Positions 8,835 through 15,122 of a DNA stretch of 19,162 nucleotides are shown here, in pieces; the first letter of the stretch is position 1, and each line of letters opens with the position of its first letter. The position numbers were made by a program, and so were the translations under genes. The stretch comes from Ignavibacteriales bacterium (lineage in GTDB: Bacteria > Bacteroidota > Ignavibacteria > UBA10030): positions 1 to 19,162 of the forward strand of contig JACRFF010000118.1 of the NCBI GenBank assembly GCA_016218005.1, in the 5' to 3' direction. The notes beneath the pieces are model-generated. The model was not told the DNA's origin. It did not search any database and saw only the letters and a list, made by a program, of their open reading frames with translations.

Positions 8835-8908
8835 GGCGGGGTAGCTCAGCCGGTTAGAGCGTCGGAATCATAATCCGCAGGTCGTGGGTTCGAATCCCTC
8901 CCCCGCTA
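8835..8908 (+). tRNA. tRNA with CAU anticodon (elongator Met, or Ile2 if lysidine-modified)
   Basis: A full cloverleaf can be folded. The acceptor is GGCGGGG/CCCCGCT with a terminal G-U. Then come TA at positions 8-9, a D-stem GCTC/GAGC, an anticodon loop ATCATAA with anticodon CAU, a five-base variable region AGGTC, and a T-arm GTGGG-TTCGAAT-CCCTC. The discriminator is A at 8908 and CCA is not encoded. It is not an initiator tRNA: there is no 1-72 C-A mismatch, and the three G-C pairs at the base of the anticodon stem are missing. Odd points are a U-C pairing at the top of the anticodon stem (27-43), a U-U in the T-stem (50-64) and G-U at 1-72. The last ten bases belong to a repeated unit found again at 11003. 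Met versus Ile2 cannot be settled by eye. Confidence 0.85.
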
Positions 8909-8914
8909 CAAAGT

Positions 8915-8939
8915 AAAAATCCCCCTTGTGGGGATTTTT
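8915..8939 (+). terminator. Rho-independent terminator after the tRNA
   Basis: A perfect 10-bp stem AAAAATCCCC / GGGGATTTTT surrounds the loop CTTGT, and the T-run is part of the stem's 3' arm and continues past GC. It starts 7 nt after the mature tRNA end, the expected place for the tRNA terminator. The A-run/T-run symmetry means it could work in both directions. Confidence 0.8.
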
Positions 8940-8976
8940 GCTTTGTTCGTAACAGGAAGGTCGAAACGAATCTTTA

Positions 8977-8997
8977 CCCCGCACGTTTTTTGCGGGG
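8977..8997. repeat. GC hairpin inside the 101-bp unit
   Basis: CCCCGCA (8977-8983) pairs with TGCGGGG (8991-8997) around a T-rich loop. The same hairpin is present in copy B at 11081-11101. It lies at the right end of the unit, just before the repeated tRNA tail. It may be structural for the element or a second terminator; no T-run follows it. Confidence 0.6.
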
Positions 8998-8999
8998 CC

Positions 9000-9013
9000 T
9001 CCCCCGCTACAAA
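9000..9013 (+). repeat. Second copy of the tRNA 3'-end sequence (att-like core)
   Basis: TCCCCCGCTACAAA here repeats 8899-8912 exactly. It directly precedes its own terminator, so it looks like the original tRNA tail displaced 101 bp by the inserted unit. Related copies are at 11003-11016 (exact) and 11104 onward (TCCCCCG then diverged). Confidence 0.7.
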
Positions 9014-9049
9014 CGGAACTCAGCATCGTGTTGGGTTCCGTTTTTGCTT
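9011..9049 (+). terminator. Rho-independent terminator, probably the ancestral tRNA terminator
   Basis: AAACGGAAC (9011-9019) pairs perfectly with GTTCCGTTT (9035-9043), and the 3' arm runs into TTTTTGCTTTTT. It abuts the second tRNA-tail copy. Its T-run lies on the plus strand, so it stops rightward transcription. Confidence 0.75.
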
Positions 9050-9054
9050 TTTCT

Positions 9055-9397
9055 AGCAGGTTTTCCACATCGTGAGGTACGGCGGGCAATGCGTTGACAT
9101 GGAACCTGATGACTTCCTCATCCCGGTCTACCACGATCCTTGATATGTATTTCCTATTAGAAGCTTGCGCTCCATCAAGTTGGCCCCAGCGAAGTACTCC
9201 TCAAAGTTGACGACAAAATCCTCCATCATTCTCCGAGCATTCTGAACGTCCACTTGTCGGGAAAACGCATTCGACTCAGACCATCCGAGGAAGTCGCTGA
9301 ATGTCGTTATCCGTTGAAGCTCTTGCTTGAACCTCTCGGCCGGGTTGTCTTTGGAAAGGGACAATACCTTTGCCTTTGATGTCGTCTTGGATTTCAT
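9055..9397 (-). pseudogene. C-terminal remnant of a probable large serine recombinase, frameshifted
   Basis: From an ATG at 9397 the frame reads 89 residues and stops at 9128. It contains a charged, coiled-coil-like stretch (RRMMEDFVVNFEEYFAGANL, then MERKLLI). Just before the stop the reading shifts. If one A is restored near 9154-9155, MERKLLI continues as RKYISRIVVDRDEEVIRFHV in the next frame and runs on to about 9055. That order (helical region, a LLI-R-x-x-x-R-I-V-V-D segment, then beta strands) is what I know from the C-terminal end of large serine recombinases. The N-terminal catalytic domain and zinc ribbon are missing; the ATPase gene lies where they would be. The alternative is a genuine 89-residue orphan protein, but the continuing homologous-looking frame argues against it. 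It suggests a lost mobile element at the tRNA. Confidence 0.55.
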
Positions 9398-9422
9398 GGC
9401 GTATTGAGTCCTCTTACGCCTT

Positions 9423-10568
9423 TTAATCCTCGAGAAACGATTTGAAGTTGACGGCGCTGATACCATCTCCCAGCGCGATCTCTTTTCCTCGATAGACTAC
9501 CCATGAGTGCTTTGCCTCGTGGGAAAGCTGCATGAGAAGTCTCGCCATTTCGGGACGGAATGTATGTCCAGATTTGATCTCAATATGTTCCCGACTTGAC
9601 TTCTGATCGATGATGAGATCGATTTCATTACCGTTGCTTTCCCTAAAGAAAAAGATTTCTGCATCTGTCCGCGTGTGTATCAACCTCTTGCGCGCCTCAG
9701 AAACCACATAGTTCTCGAAGAGTGCGCCGTACATCGGACCATTCTCAAACAACTGTTTGGTGCGAATCCCGGTCAGATAAGAAACGAGTCCTGTGTCGTA
9801 GAAATAGATCTTTGGACTCTTGATGATCCGTTTCCCCATGTTCTTATGAAATGGAAGCAAAAGGAAAACGACATAGGAAGCCTCTAACACCGAGATCCAT
9901 TTTTTGATCGTTGGCACACTGACACCCAGGTCGCGGGCGATTTCGGACATATTCAAAAGTTGAGCGACTCGAGCTGCAAGCATCTGTATGAATCGCCGGA
10001 AGTCTCTGATGTCTCCAATTTCGCTGATATCCCGCACATCACGCGTCAGGTATGTATCGAGATAGGAAGAATACCAATCGTAAGCACCGCGATATTTACG
10101 CCCGACAAGTTCGGGGTATCCACCCTGGTAGAGCGATTGGTCCCGGAGCCTTGTGGGTATCTCTGAAAACTGGAATGGTAACAACGTGAGAAGGCCGATT
10201 CGCCCTGCCAGACTTTCGGACACGCGTTTCATGAAAGCGAATTGACTCGATCCGGTCATGATGAACTTGCCATAGTTGTTCCTGTTGTTATCGACGATGA
10301 GTTTGACATAGTGAAAGATTTCAGGAACGCGCTGGACCTCATCAAATATGACCTTATCCGAGTAGACCTCCATGAATCGCTCGGGATCGGTATGAAACCG
10401 GTCGACCGCATTGAGGTCATCGAACGAGATATACCGGTACTTGGCACCAAGAAGCTTCCGAAGCATGGTGGACTTCCCGGACTGACGGGGTCCGGTCAAT
10501 CCGACGACCGGAAAGAGCTTCAGGTACTCTCGAACTGTTTTTTCGATTACACGAAGATAATAAGGCAT
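9423..10568 (-). CDS. AAA-family ATPase with DUF4143 C-terminal domain
   Basis: This 381-residue protein has a complete P-loop, G-P-R-Q-S-G-K-S (residues 26-33). Its Walker B is V-I-F-D-E-V-Q (Asp76, Glu77), and a sensor-like strand ends in M-T-G-S-S-Q (about 100-105). The region after about 190 carries a helix-turn-helix-like stretch (MSEIARDLGVSVPTIKKWI) and the C-terminal DUF4143 portion with YFYDTGL and an E-I-D-L-I...H-I-E-I-K-S-G nuclease-like core (about 315-335). Family knowledge: these ATPases are very common, patchily distributed, prone to transfer, and of unproven function, with a PD-(D/E)XK-like C-terminus. The gene appears intact. No ribosome site is visible before its ATG, but it has a strong promoter 32 bp upstream. 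It sits between the two copies of the 101-bp unit, probably as cargo or as a later arrival. Confidence 0.88.
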   Translation of the reverse strand: MPYYLRVIEKTVREYLKLFPVVGLTGPRQSGKSTMLRKLLGAKYRYISFDDLNAVDRFHTDPERFMEVYSDKVIFDEVQRVPEIFHYVKLIVDNNRNNYGKFIMTGSSQFAFMKRVSESLAGRIGLLTLLPFQFSEIPTRLRDQSLYQGGYPELVGRKYRGAYDWYSSYLDTYLTRDVRDISEIGDIRDFRRFIQMLAARVAQLLNMSEIARDLGVSVPTIKKWISVLEASYVVFLLLPFHKNMGKRIIKSPKIYFYDTGLVSYLTGIRTKQLFENGPMYGALFENYVVSEARKRLIHTRTDAEIFFFRESNGNEIDLIIDQKSSREHIEIKSGHTFRPEMARLLMQLSHEAKHSWVVYRGKEIALGDGISAVNFKSFLED

Positions 10569-10599
10569 AGTGTTTATGTAATATTAAGGCAACGGTTTA

Positions 10600-10628
10600 A
10601 ATATACATGATTCCGATTTTCCCGTCAA
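10600..10628 (-). promoter_or_regulatory. Strong sigma70-like promoter for the ATPase gene
   Basis: Read on the minus strand, TTGACG (10628-10623) and TATATT (10605-10600) are spaced exactly 17 bp. Each matches the consensus at five of six bases. Transcription would start about 25 nt before the ATG at 10568, giving a short leader without a visible Shine-Dalgarno. Confidence 0.6.
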
Positions 10629-10735
10629 CTTTAAATATTTCCATTATAGAAGGACTCGTCTTATTGCACGATTGAATCATGTTTTGCCAAATCTTTTTCC
10701 ACCCACCTCAAAAATATTGTTGTAAAATAAAGCAT

Positions 10736-10841
10736 CCCCGCAGCAAGCTGCGGGGTATTTCGTTGTCACTCCCGCGTACGCCGGAGTCCAGTCTCTGGAT
10801 TCCCACTTTCGTGGGAATGACGAAGCAAGCTTCGGGGTATT
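10736..10841. repeat. REP-type palindromic element flanked by repeated hairpins
   Basis: A 57-nt core at 10765-10821 has near-inverted ends GTCACTCCC / GGGAATGAC and three internal dyads: GCGTACGC, GAGTCCAG-tct-CTGGATTC and CCAC-tttc-GTGG. It can fold as a cloverleaf. It matches the widespread GTCATTCCCGCG... family of dispersed repeats. On each side lies an 18-bp direct repeat, AGCAAGCT-[G/T]-CGGGGTATT (10742-10759 and 10824-10841). Each of these is half of a perfect hairpin: CCCCGCAGC-AA-GCTGCGGGG at 10736-10755 and CGAAGC-AA-GCTTCG at 10821-10834. Confidence 0.75.
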
Positions 10842-11002
10842 GAACCCGAAAAGAAAATAAATCGTAACGGCAACTCAGATTGGCGACTCTCACGAACGCA
10901 AGACGTTGTCGCAGTTACGATTCTGTTACGGTTCCGGCTGAACTCAGCAGCGGAAACTGTGAAAACTCTCTCAAAGACTTTGATGATACCGTCTTGAGAG
11001 TT
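10842..11002. other. Non-coding stretch with two imperfect hairpins
   Basis: I see no gene here. TTCCGGCTG at 10932-10940 folds on CAGC-ag-CGGAA (to 10955) with a 2-nt bulge. AACTCTC...AAAGAC folds imperfectly on GTCTTGAGAGTT between about 10963 and 11003, immediately before copy B of the 101-bp unit. The second could be a terminator for rightward transcripts or simply a decayed palindrome. Confidence 0.4.
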
Positions 11003-11103
11003 TCCCCCGCTACAAAGTAAAAATCCCCCTTGTGGGGATTTTTGCTTTGTTCGTAACAGGAAGGTCGAAACGAATCTTTACCCCGCACGTTTTTTGCGGG
11101 GCA
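11003..11103 (+). repeat. 101-bp repeat unit, copy B (no tRNA attached)
   Basis: The sequence is the same as 8899-8999 except for the final base, offset 2,104 bp and in the same orientation. It begins with the tRNA-tail sequence TCCCCCGCTACAAA although no tRNA body precedes it. Directly after it (11104) comes TCCCCCG followed by diverged bases, a degraded copy of the same tail. It includes the same terminator-like hairpin (11019-11043). Confidence 0.9.
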
Positions 11104-11479
11104 TCCCCCGTTGCGCCAGCCCACCGAGTGGCGGACTTTGTCATTTTCTCCCTTGTCTCATTAGAAATGGCTATGAGTTACAGAAAGTGCCGTTCCTCAC
11201 TTGAAAAGAAGTCCACAACTGAGTACTATTCTCACAAGCACAGTAATCCGAAGCCGGGTTTATGCACTGCAGTGGCAAGTGGTCTGTACATCATATTCGA
11301 ATTCTCAGTCCGCGGTTTGGGGGCTTCCCCTTCCGGGGGTGAAACATAATTGCACTGAGAGGTCTGGACAAGCGTAACGTTTCCGCAGATGAAGTCGTTC
11401 AGACACCAAGGAGGTCTCTCTTGAGATCGGATGGCGGGGGGAATATCGAATTATCGGGAAGAACGGCAACGGGAAACCG
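11104..11479. other. Long non-coding leader before the secretion/pilus operon
   Basis: I find no convincing gene in these 376 bp. Visible features are a 10-bp palindrome CACTGCAGTG (11265-11274), a G/C-rich dyad near 11322-11340 (CCCC-ttcc-GGGG), and a strong Shine-Dalgarno AAGGAGG at 11408-11414. The operon promoter is probably here but no box pair is convincing. The last 50 bp appear to encode the N-terminus of the GspF-like protein, described with that gene. Confidence 0.45.
11408..11441 (+). promoter_or_regulatory. Ribosome site, candidate ATG and G6 tract upstream of the GspF-like gene
   Basis: AAGGAGG (11408-11414) is followed by TTG at 11421 (6-nt spacing) and ATG at 11431 (16-nt spacing), then a run of six G at 11436-11441. 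Neither start is in frame with the GspF-like gene as the sequence stands. With five G, the ATG reads M-A-G-E-Y-R-I-I-G-K straight into it. With four or seven G, the TTG would also connect. This decides how the protein begins. Confidence 0.5.
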
Positions 11480-12763
11480 TTGCAACGTACGATCAATGCA
11501 TCTTCTTATTTTGAAGCAAAGCGCAAAGCCCTTCGAACGCTTGGTTTTGTAAGCGAATATCCCCTCTCAATAGACAAGAAAAGAATCTACGTCTACCGTG
11601 CGCTTCAAGTCTCACGATTAGTGGATGGGACCCAGGACGCCTATTCACGAAAGGAGGTCGTTGCCTCATTAGAAAAGTACGGTCTCAGAGTTCGATCCGT
11701 TCGACTCCGCCTGTTCAGCACCGCCTCAGCGCCGGCAAATGAAGTGGCAAGCTTCATCGGACAATGCGCGAAACTGACCGAGCAGAAACTTCCCTTCAAT
11801 GAAGTGCTATACTTGCTTGCAGCAAATGTGAAAAACGTGAGCATACGAACTGCGCTGCGTGAGATCAACAACGACTTACGCAACGGAATTGATTCCGCGG
11901 AAGCATTCATGCATCAATCGGGCGTGTTTGGCAAACACGTGGCTTTGCTCATGGGTCTTGCAACCAAGAGCGGCGACATGCATTCCGTGTTTGAAAGCGT
12001 TGCCAAGCTCGTTGAACGCCAAGCAGAATTTCGGAAGAGCCTTTCAAGCTCGCTGATTCTTCCCGCGGTTACGGCGCTCACGTTGGTCGCGGCAATCGGT
12101 TATTATGCCGTGAGTCTGCTCCCGCGCATGATGAAAACGCTTGAACCGGTTATGGCGGAGGTTCCGCCGTTAACGGCCTTGACATTGTCGCTAAGCGAAA
12201 TCGTTCAACAAAACGCCCTGCTGTTTGTCATTCTCGGTTCTCTGCCAATTTTTGGTCTGGCATTTTACCGTTCAACCCCGCAAGGCCTTTTGGCGACGGA
12301 TCGGATTCTTTTGGGTATTCCCTACGTCGGCACAATTTTGCGGAACACGAGCATTGAAATTTTCTGCCGCGTGCTGGGAATTATGTACACCGCCGGAGAA
12401 AACATCGACGCCATCCAAATTGCGGGCGACGCATCCGGCAACGCCTACTTCTCACGGCAAGTTCGAGCAGTGGCAGTTCCTTCCATGTTGAAATACGGAA
12501 CTGAACTCGGCAAAGCATTGGAAACGACCAACCTATTCCCGGAAATGGTGCTCTCCCGATTCCGGACTGCGGCCGATACCGGCAACGTCAAAGCAACCGC
12601 CTTGCAGTTGGCCGACTTTTACCAAACGGAAAACGGTTACGCACTGAAGAATTTAGTGAGCGTGGTCGAACTCTTTGTTACAGCCATTATCATGCTCTCG
12701 CTTGTGTTTTTGACGTACTTGTCTTCCGAAACGGCGTCTATACGTATCGAACACATGCATTAA
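11480..12763 (+). CDS. GspF/PilC-type inner-membrane platform protein (start uncertain, probable upstream frameshift)
   Basis: This is the polytopic membrane platform of type II secretion or type IV pilus machines, which couples the cytoplasmic ATPase to pseudopilus assembly. In the unbroken frame the first usable codon is a TTG at 11480 with no ribosome site, giving 427 residues. The frame stays open back to a TGA at 11390, and the codons before 11480 read EYRIIGKNGNGKP, exactly the first strand of the usual N-terminal module. That module (to about residue 20 of the listed protein) is followed by a second similar one (VYRALQVSRLVDGTQDAYSR, to about residue 75). Two T2SF domains come next, with three hydrophobic segments near 188-215, 245-265 and 402-420. 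The ATPase gene follows 19 nt later. A G6 tract at 11436-11441 is where the missing start would join. Confidence 0.82.
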   Translation: MQRTINASSYFEAKRKALRTLGFVSEYPLSIDKKRIYVYRALQVSRLVDGTQDAYSRKEVVASLEKYGLRVRSVRLRLFSTASAPANEVASFIGQCAKLTEQKLPFNEVLYLLAANVKNVSIRTALREINNDLRNGIDSAEAFMHQSGVFGKHVALLMGLATKSGDMHSVFESVAKLVERQAEFRKSLSSSLILPAVTALTLVAAIGYYAVSLLPRMMKTLEPVMAEVPPLTALTLSLSEIVQQNALLFVILGSLPIFGLAFYRSTPQGLLATDRILLGIPYVGTILRNTSIEIFCRVLGIMYTAGENIDAIQIAGDASGNAYFSRQVRAVAVPSMLKYGTELGKALETTNLFPEMVLSRFRTAADTGNVKATALQLADFYQTENGYALKNLVSVVELFVTAIIMLSLVFLTYLSSETASIRIEHMH

Positions 12764-12782
12764 CACTGACCACTCAATCACC

Positions 12783-14588
12783 ATGACCAAACCGATAGAT
12801 ATGCCCGTTAGAAAAAAAAGGGATCTGGGGGATGTGCTCGTCGAGAAAGGAATCATCCCGCAGGAAATCCTTGCTGAGGCGCTCGAGACGCTGGGGCACG
12901 ACAACCAGAAGACCCGAAGAAATTTGCCGCGCATTCTGGTCGAAGACTTTCGCATCCCGCGAGACTTGGTGTATTCCGAGGTCGCCACATTCTACGCATT
13001 CAAGTCCGTTGACCTCTCTACCACTTCGGTTTCCGACGAGATGCTTGCATTCATTCGCGCAGAGTTTAACAGCTTGCCGGATTTCATGCGAGACTCTGCG
13101 ATTGAACACCGCGTCCTTCCGTTTACGGTCCAACAAGGCCATCCGGCGCGCCTTATTCTCGTCACGCCGGATCCCACCGGAACGGGCGTCCACCTGATCG
13201 CGCGATCATTTTCCTATACCTCCTACGAGATTCGCTACATGCCTCTGGCACAGTGGGAGGAACTGTGGAAGCGCATTTCCATCGACCGTTCGTCGTATTC
13301 GGACAAGCAGGCAGTTTTGGCCGATGCGATGGAGGAAACAGAAACTCAAGAAGAGCGAGAAACATACGAGCAGGCGCTGGAAGACGAAATCAGCCGCAGC
13401 GGACTTGTCGACCTCGTGCAGAGCATTCTGATGGACGCGGTGCGCGCCGGCGCCAGCGATATCCACGTTGTTCCTCGCGGCGAGAAGACGACAGAATTCC
13501 ATTTCCGCATCGATGGCCGGTTAATATTGTGGTACGTCCACAACACCACGCGGGCAGAAGCGGTGGCCGCCGTGGTAAAGGATCGCGCAAAAAATCTCGA
13601 CCGCTTTGAGCGCAATGCGGCGCAAGACGGCTTTGCCCAGCTTTCCATCGACCGTAAGACCATTCGGTTCCGCGTGTCGATCATTCCGGTCGTCGGCAAA
13701 GCGCTGAGGGCAAAGTTTGAATCCATCGTCATCCGAATTCTGCAAGAGCCGAATCTTTCGATTCGCATCGAAGACCTCGGATTCGAGCCGTACTCGGAAC
13801 AGTGCATCCGCAAGGCGTTGGCCAAGCCGCACGGCATCATCATCGTTACAGGCCCCACCGGAAGCGGCAAGAGCACAACGTTGGTGGCGGCGCTGCGCGC
13901 CCGGATGGACCCATCGCTCAACGTCATTACGGTTGAAGATCCGGTGGAATACTTTATCGACGGCGCGCGACAAGTGAAACTCAATCCCAAATTGGATTTT
14001 GAGGGCGCGCTGCGGTCGATCCTTCGCCACGACCCGGATATCGTGATGGTGGGCGAAATGCGAGATCGCATCACGGCCGATATCGCGATCAAGCTCGCCA
14101 ACACCGGCCACCTGACGCTTTCAACGCTGCACACGAACGACGCACCAAGCGCCGTCTCCCGATTATACAAGATGGGTGTTGAACCGTTCCTCATTGCGTC
14201 GGCAATCAATTTGGTCATGGCGCAGCGCTTGGTTCGAAAGCTCTGCCCCAAATGCAAGCGCCCCATCAGCGAGCCGGATGCCGAGCTTTTGAAGCGCGTC
14301 GGCGTTCCACACGAAAAATTAAAGACAACAACGTTTTACGAGCCGGTCGGCTGCGGCGATTGCATCCAAGGGTACAAGGGCCGGATTGCGTTGCACGAGT
14401 CGTTGTACTTCACAAAAGAAATCCGCCGCATGATTTTGCAGTCGGATACGGCAGTTGATGAAGAAGGAATTGCCCGTGTCGCCACCCAACAAGGGATGAA
14501 GTCATTGCGGCACGGCGGAGTAGAATTGCTCTTGAACGGAATAACCTCGTTAGAAGAAGTCGTTTCGGTAACGACAGAAGAAGAGTGA
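12783..14588 (+). CDS. GspE/PilB-type assembly ATPase with MshEN-like N-terminus
   Basis: This is a 601-residue cytoplasmic hexameric ATPase that drives pseudopilus or pilus assembly with the GspF-like protein encoded just upstream. All family motifs are present: Walker A G-P-T-G-S-G-K-S-T (357-365), the Asp box/Walker B around D417-P-D...V-G-E425, and the His box T-L-H-T-N-D (His450). A zinc-binding tetracysteine (C488-x2-C491, C524-x2-C527) identifies an extension ATPase and not a PilT-type retraction motor. Residues about 12-95 resemble the MshEN/T2SSE_N domain in two halves (LGDVLVEKGII... and LPRILVEDFRIP...), a domain that binds cyclic di-GMP in some relatives. Here the first half has R-D-L-G where R-L-G is typical, so binding is uncertain. 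No Shine-Dalgarno is visible before the ATG; translation is probably coupled to the upstream gene. Whether the machine is a secretion system or a pilus cannot be decided. Confidence 0.92.
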   Translation: MTKPIDMPVRKKRDLGDVLVEKGIIPQEILAEALETLGHDNQKTRRNLPRILVEDFRIPRDLVYSEVATFYAFKSVDLSTTSVSDEMLAFIRAEFNSLPDFMRDSAIEHRVLPFTVQQGHPARLILVTPDPTGTGVHLIARSFSYTSYEIRYMPLAQWEELWKRISIDRSSYSDKQAVLADAMEETETQEERETYEQALEDEISRSGLVDLVQSILMDAVRAGASDIHVVPRGEKTTEFHFRIDGRLILWYVHNTTRAEAVAAVVKDRAKNLDRFERNAAQDGFAQLSIDRKTIRFRVSIIPVVGKALRAKFESIVIRILQEPNLSIRIEDLGFEPYSEQCIRKALAKPHGIIIVTGPTGSGKSTTLVAALRARMDPSLNVITVEDPVEYFIDGARQVKLNPKLDFEGALRSILRHDPDIVMVGEMRDRITADIAIKLANTGHLTLSTLHTNDAPSAVSRLYKMGVEPFLIASAINLVMAQRLVRKLCPKCKRPISEPDAELLKRVGVPHEKLKTTTFYEPVGCGDCIQGYKGRIALHESLYFTKEIRRMILQSDTAVDEEGIARVATQQGMKSLRHGGVELLLNGITSLEEVVSVTTEEE

Positions 14589-14609
14589 TTTGGAAGCGAG
14601 AGGTTTGGC

Positions 14610-15122
14610 ATGGGTCAGACGTCGCTCACAGTGGCGTTTCTCATAACCTTAACGGTCATCGTCCTCAACGCAAACAAGATGATCTTGGATAGCGAACAGG
14701 ATTCCATTTCGGGTATGGCACTGCGGGAATCGGCTGACATAGCCGAATCATTGATTTCAGAAATTCAACGAAAAAAGTTTGACCAGAACGCCGTGGTAAC
14801 GTACTATCAGGCACAGAGTGAATTCACGTCGGCAAGCAAATTGGGACCGGAGTCAGGCGAATCCATCAGTCCATCACCCGACGTCTGGCCGTACAAATCT
14901 ATCAAAAATTATACCGACGCCGACGACTACAACGGCTACAAACGGACCGTTGACACTCCGACATTGCAGGGTTATACTGTTGCGTGCAAAGTCTACTATG
15001 TTACGAACACAAATTTTGAGAGCGTGCAAACGAGTCAGCAATATTTTAAGCGGATTACGGTAACCGTCGAGCATTCGCAATATCTCAAAGCGGTCACGTT
15101 TTCAGCACTGGTAGCGTACTGA
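14610..15122 (+). CDS. Pseudopilin-like protein (PilV/GspI-like)
   Basis: This 170-residue protein begins MG and then runs straight into a hydrophobic helix (about 4-22). An amphipathic helix with A-E-S-L-I-S-E-I-Q-R-K-K-F-D (about 46-59) follows, then a beta-rich C-terminal part. The helix-then-globular build and that A-E-x-L-I-x-E-I phrase are what PilV/GspI-type minor pseudopilins show. The canonical prepilin peptidase site (G followed by a hydrophobic residue and Glu at mature position 5) is missing. At most a two-residue leader MG could be cut. GAGAGGT precedes the ATG by 6 nt. It lies 21 nt after the ATPase gene and its stop overlaps the next start (TGATG), so it is coexpressed. The pseudopilin role is inferred from context and shape. 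Confidence 0.65.
   Translation: MGQTSLTVAFLITLTVIVLNANKMILDSEQDSISGMALRESADIAESLISEIQRKKFDQNAVVTYYQAQSEFTSASKLGPESGESISPSPDVWPYKSIKNYTDADDYNGYKRTVDTPTLQGYTVACKVYYVTNTNFESVQTSQQYFKRITVTVEHSQYLKAVTFSALVAY

Larger units (their letters stand above)
8899..8999 (+). repeat. 101-bp repeat unit, copy A, starting inside the tRNA 3' end
   Basis: This stretch is identical to 11003-11103 over its first 100 bases and differs only at the last base (C versus A). It begins with TCCCCCGCTACAAA, the tRNA 3' end plus flank, and carries two hairpins. It is followed at once by another copy of TCCCCCGCTACAAA at 9000-9013. It therefore behaves like an insert bounded by a short direct repeat, leaving an intact tRNA 3' end on its left. 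Confidence 0.9.

Noticed and set aside
8868..9134. 88-codon minus-strand frame across the tRNA ending GEGFEPTTCGL
   Set aside because: That ending is the translation of the antisense strand of a tRNA T-arm. Only its first part (the recombinase-like stretch before about 9055) looks like real protein; the rest runs through two terminators and the tRNA.
11032..11349. 105-codon plus-strand frame after copy B of the repeat
   Set aside because: Its first third is translation of the 101-bp repeat hairpins, the rest has no recognisable pattern, and no ribosome site precedes it.
11340..11479. Possible riboswitch (for example cyclic di-GMP class) before the secretion/pilus operon
   Set aside because: I looked for the conserved GEMM-type bases and a following expression hairpin and did not find them; the last 50 bp are better explained as coding.
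13346..14266. 306-codon minus-strand frame inside the assembly ATPase gene
   Set aside because: It is antisense to the conserved Walker and His-box region, is rich in Ser and Arg, and has no recognisable domain.
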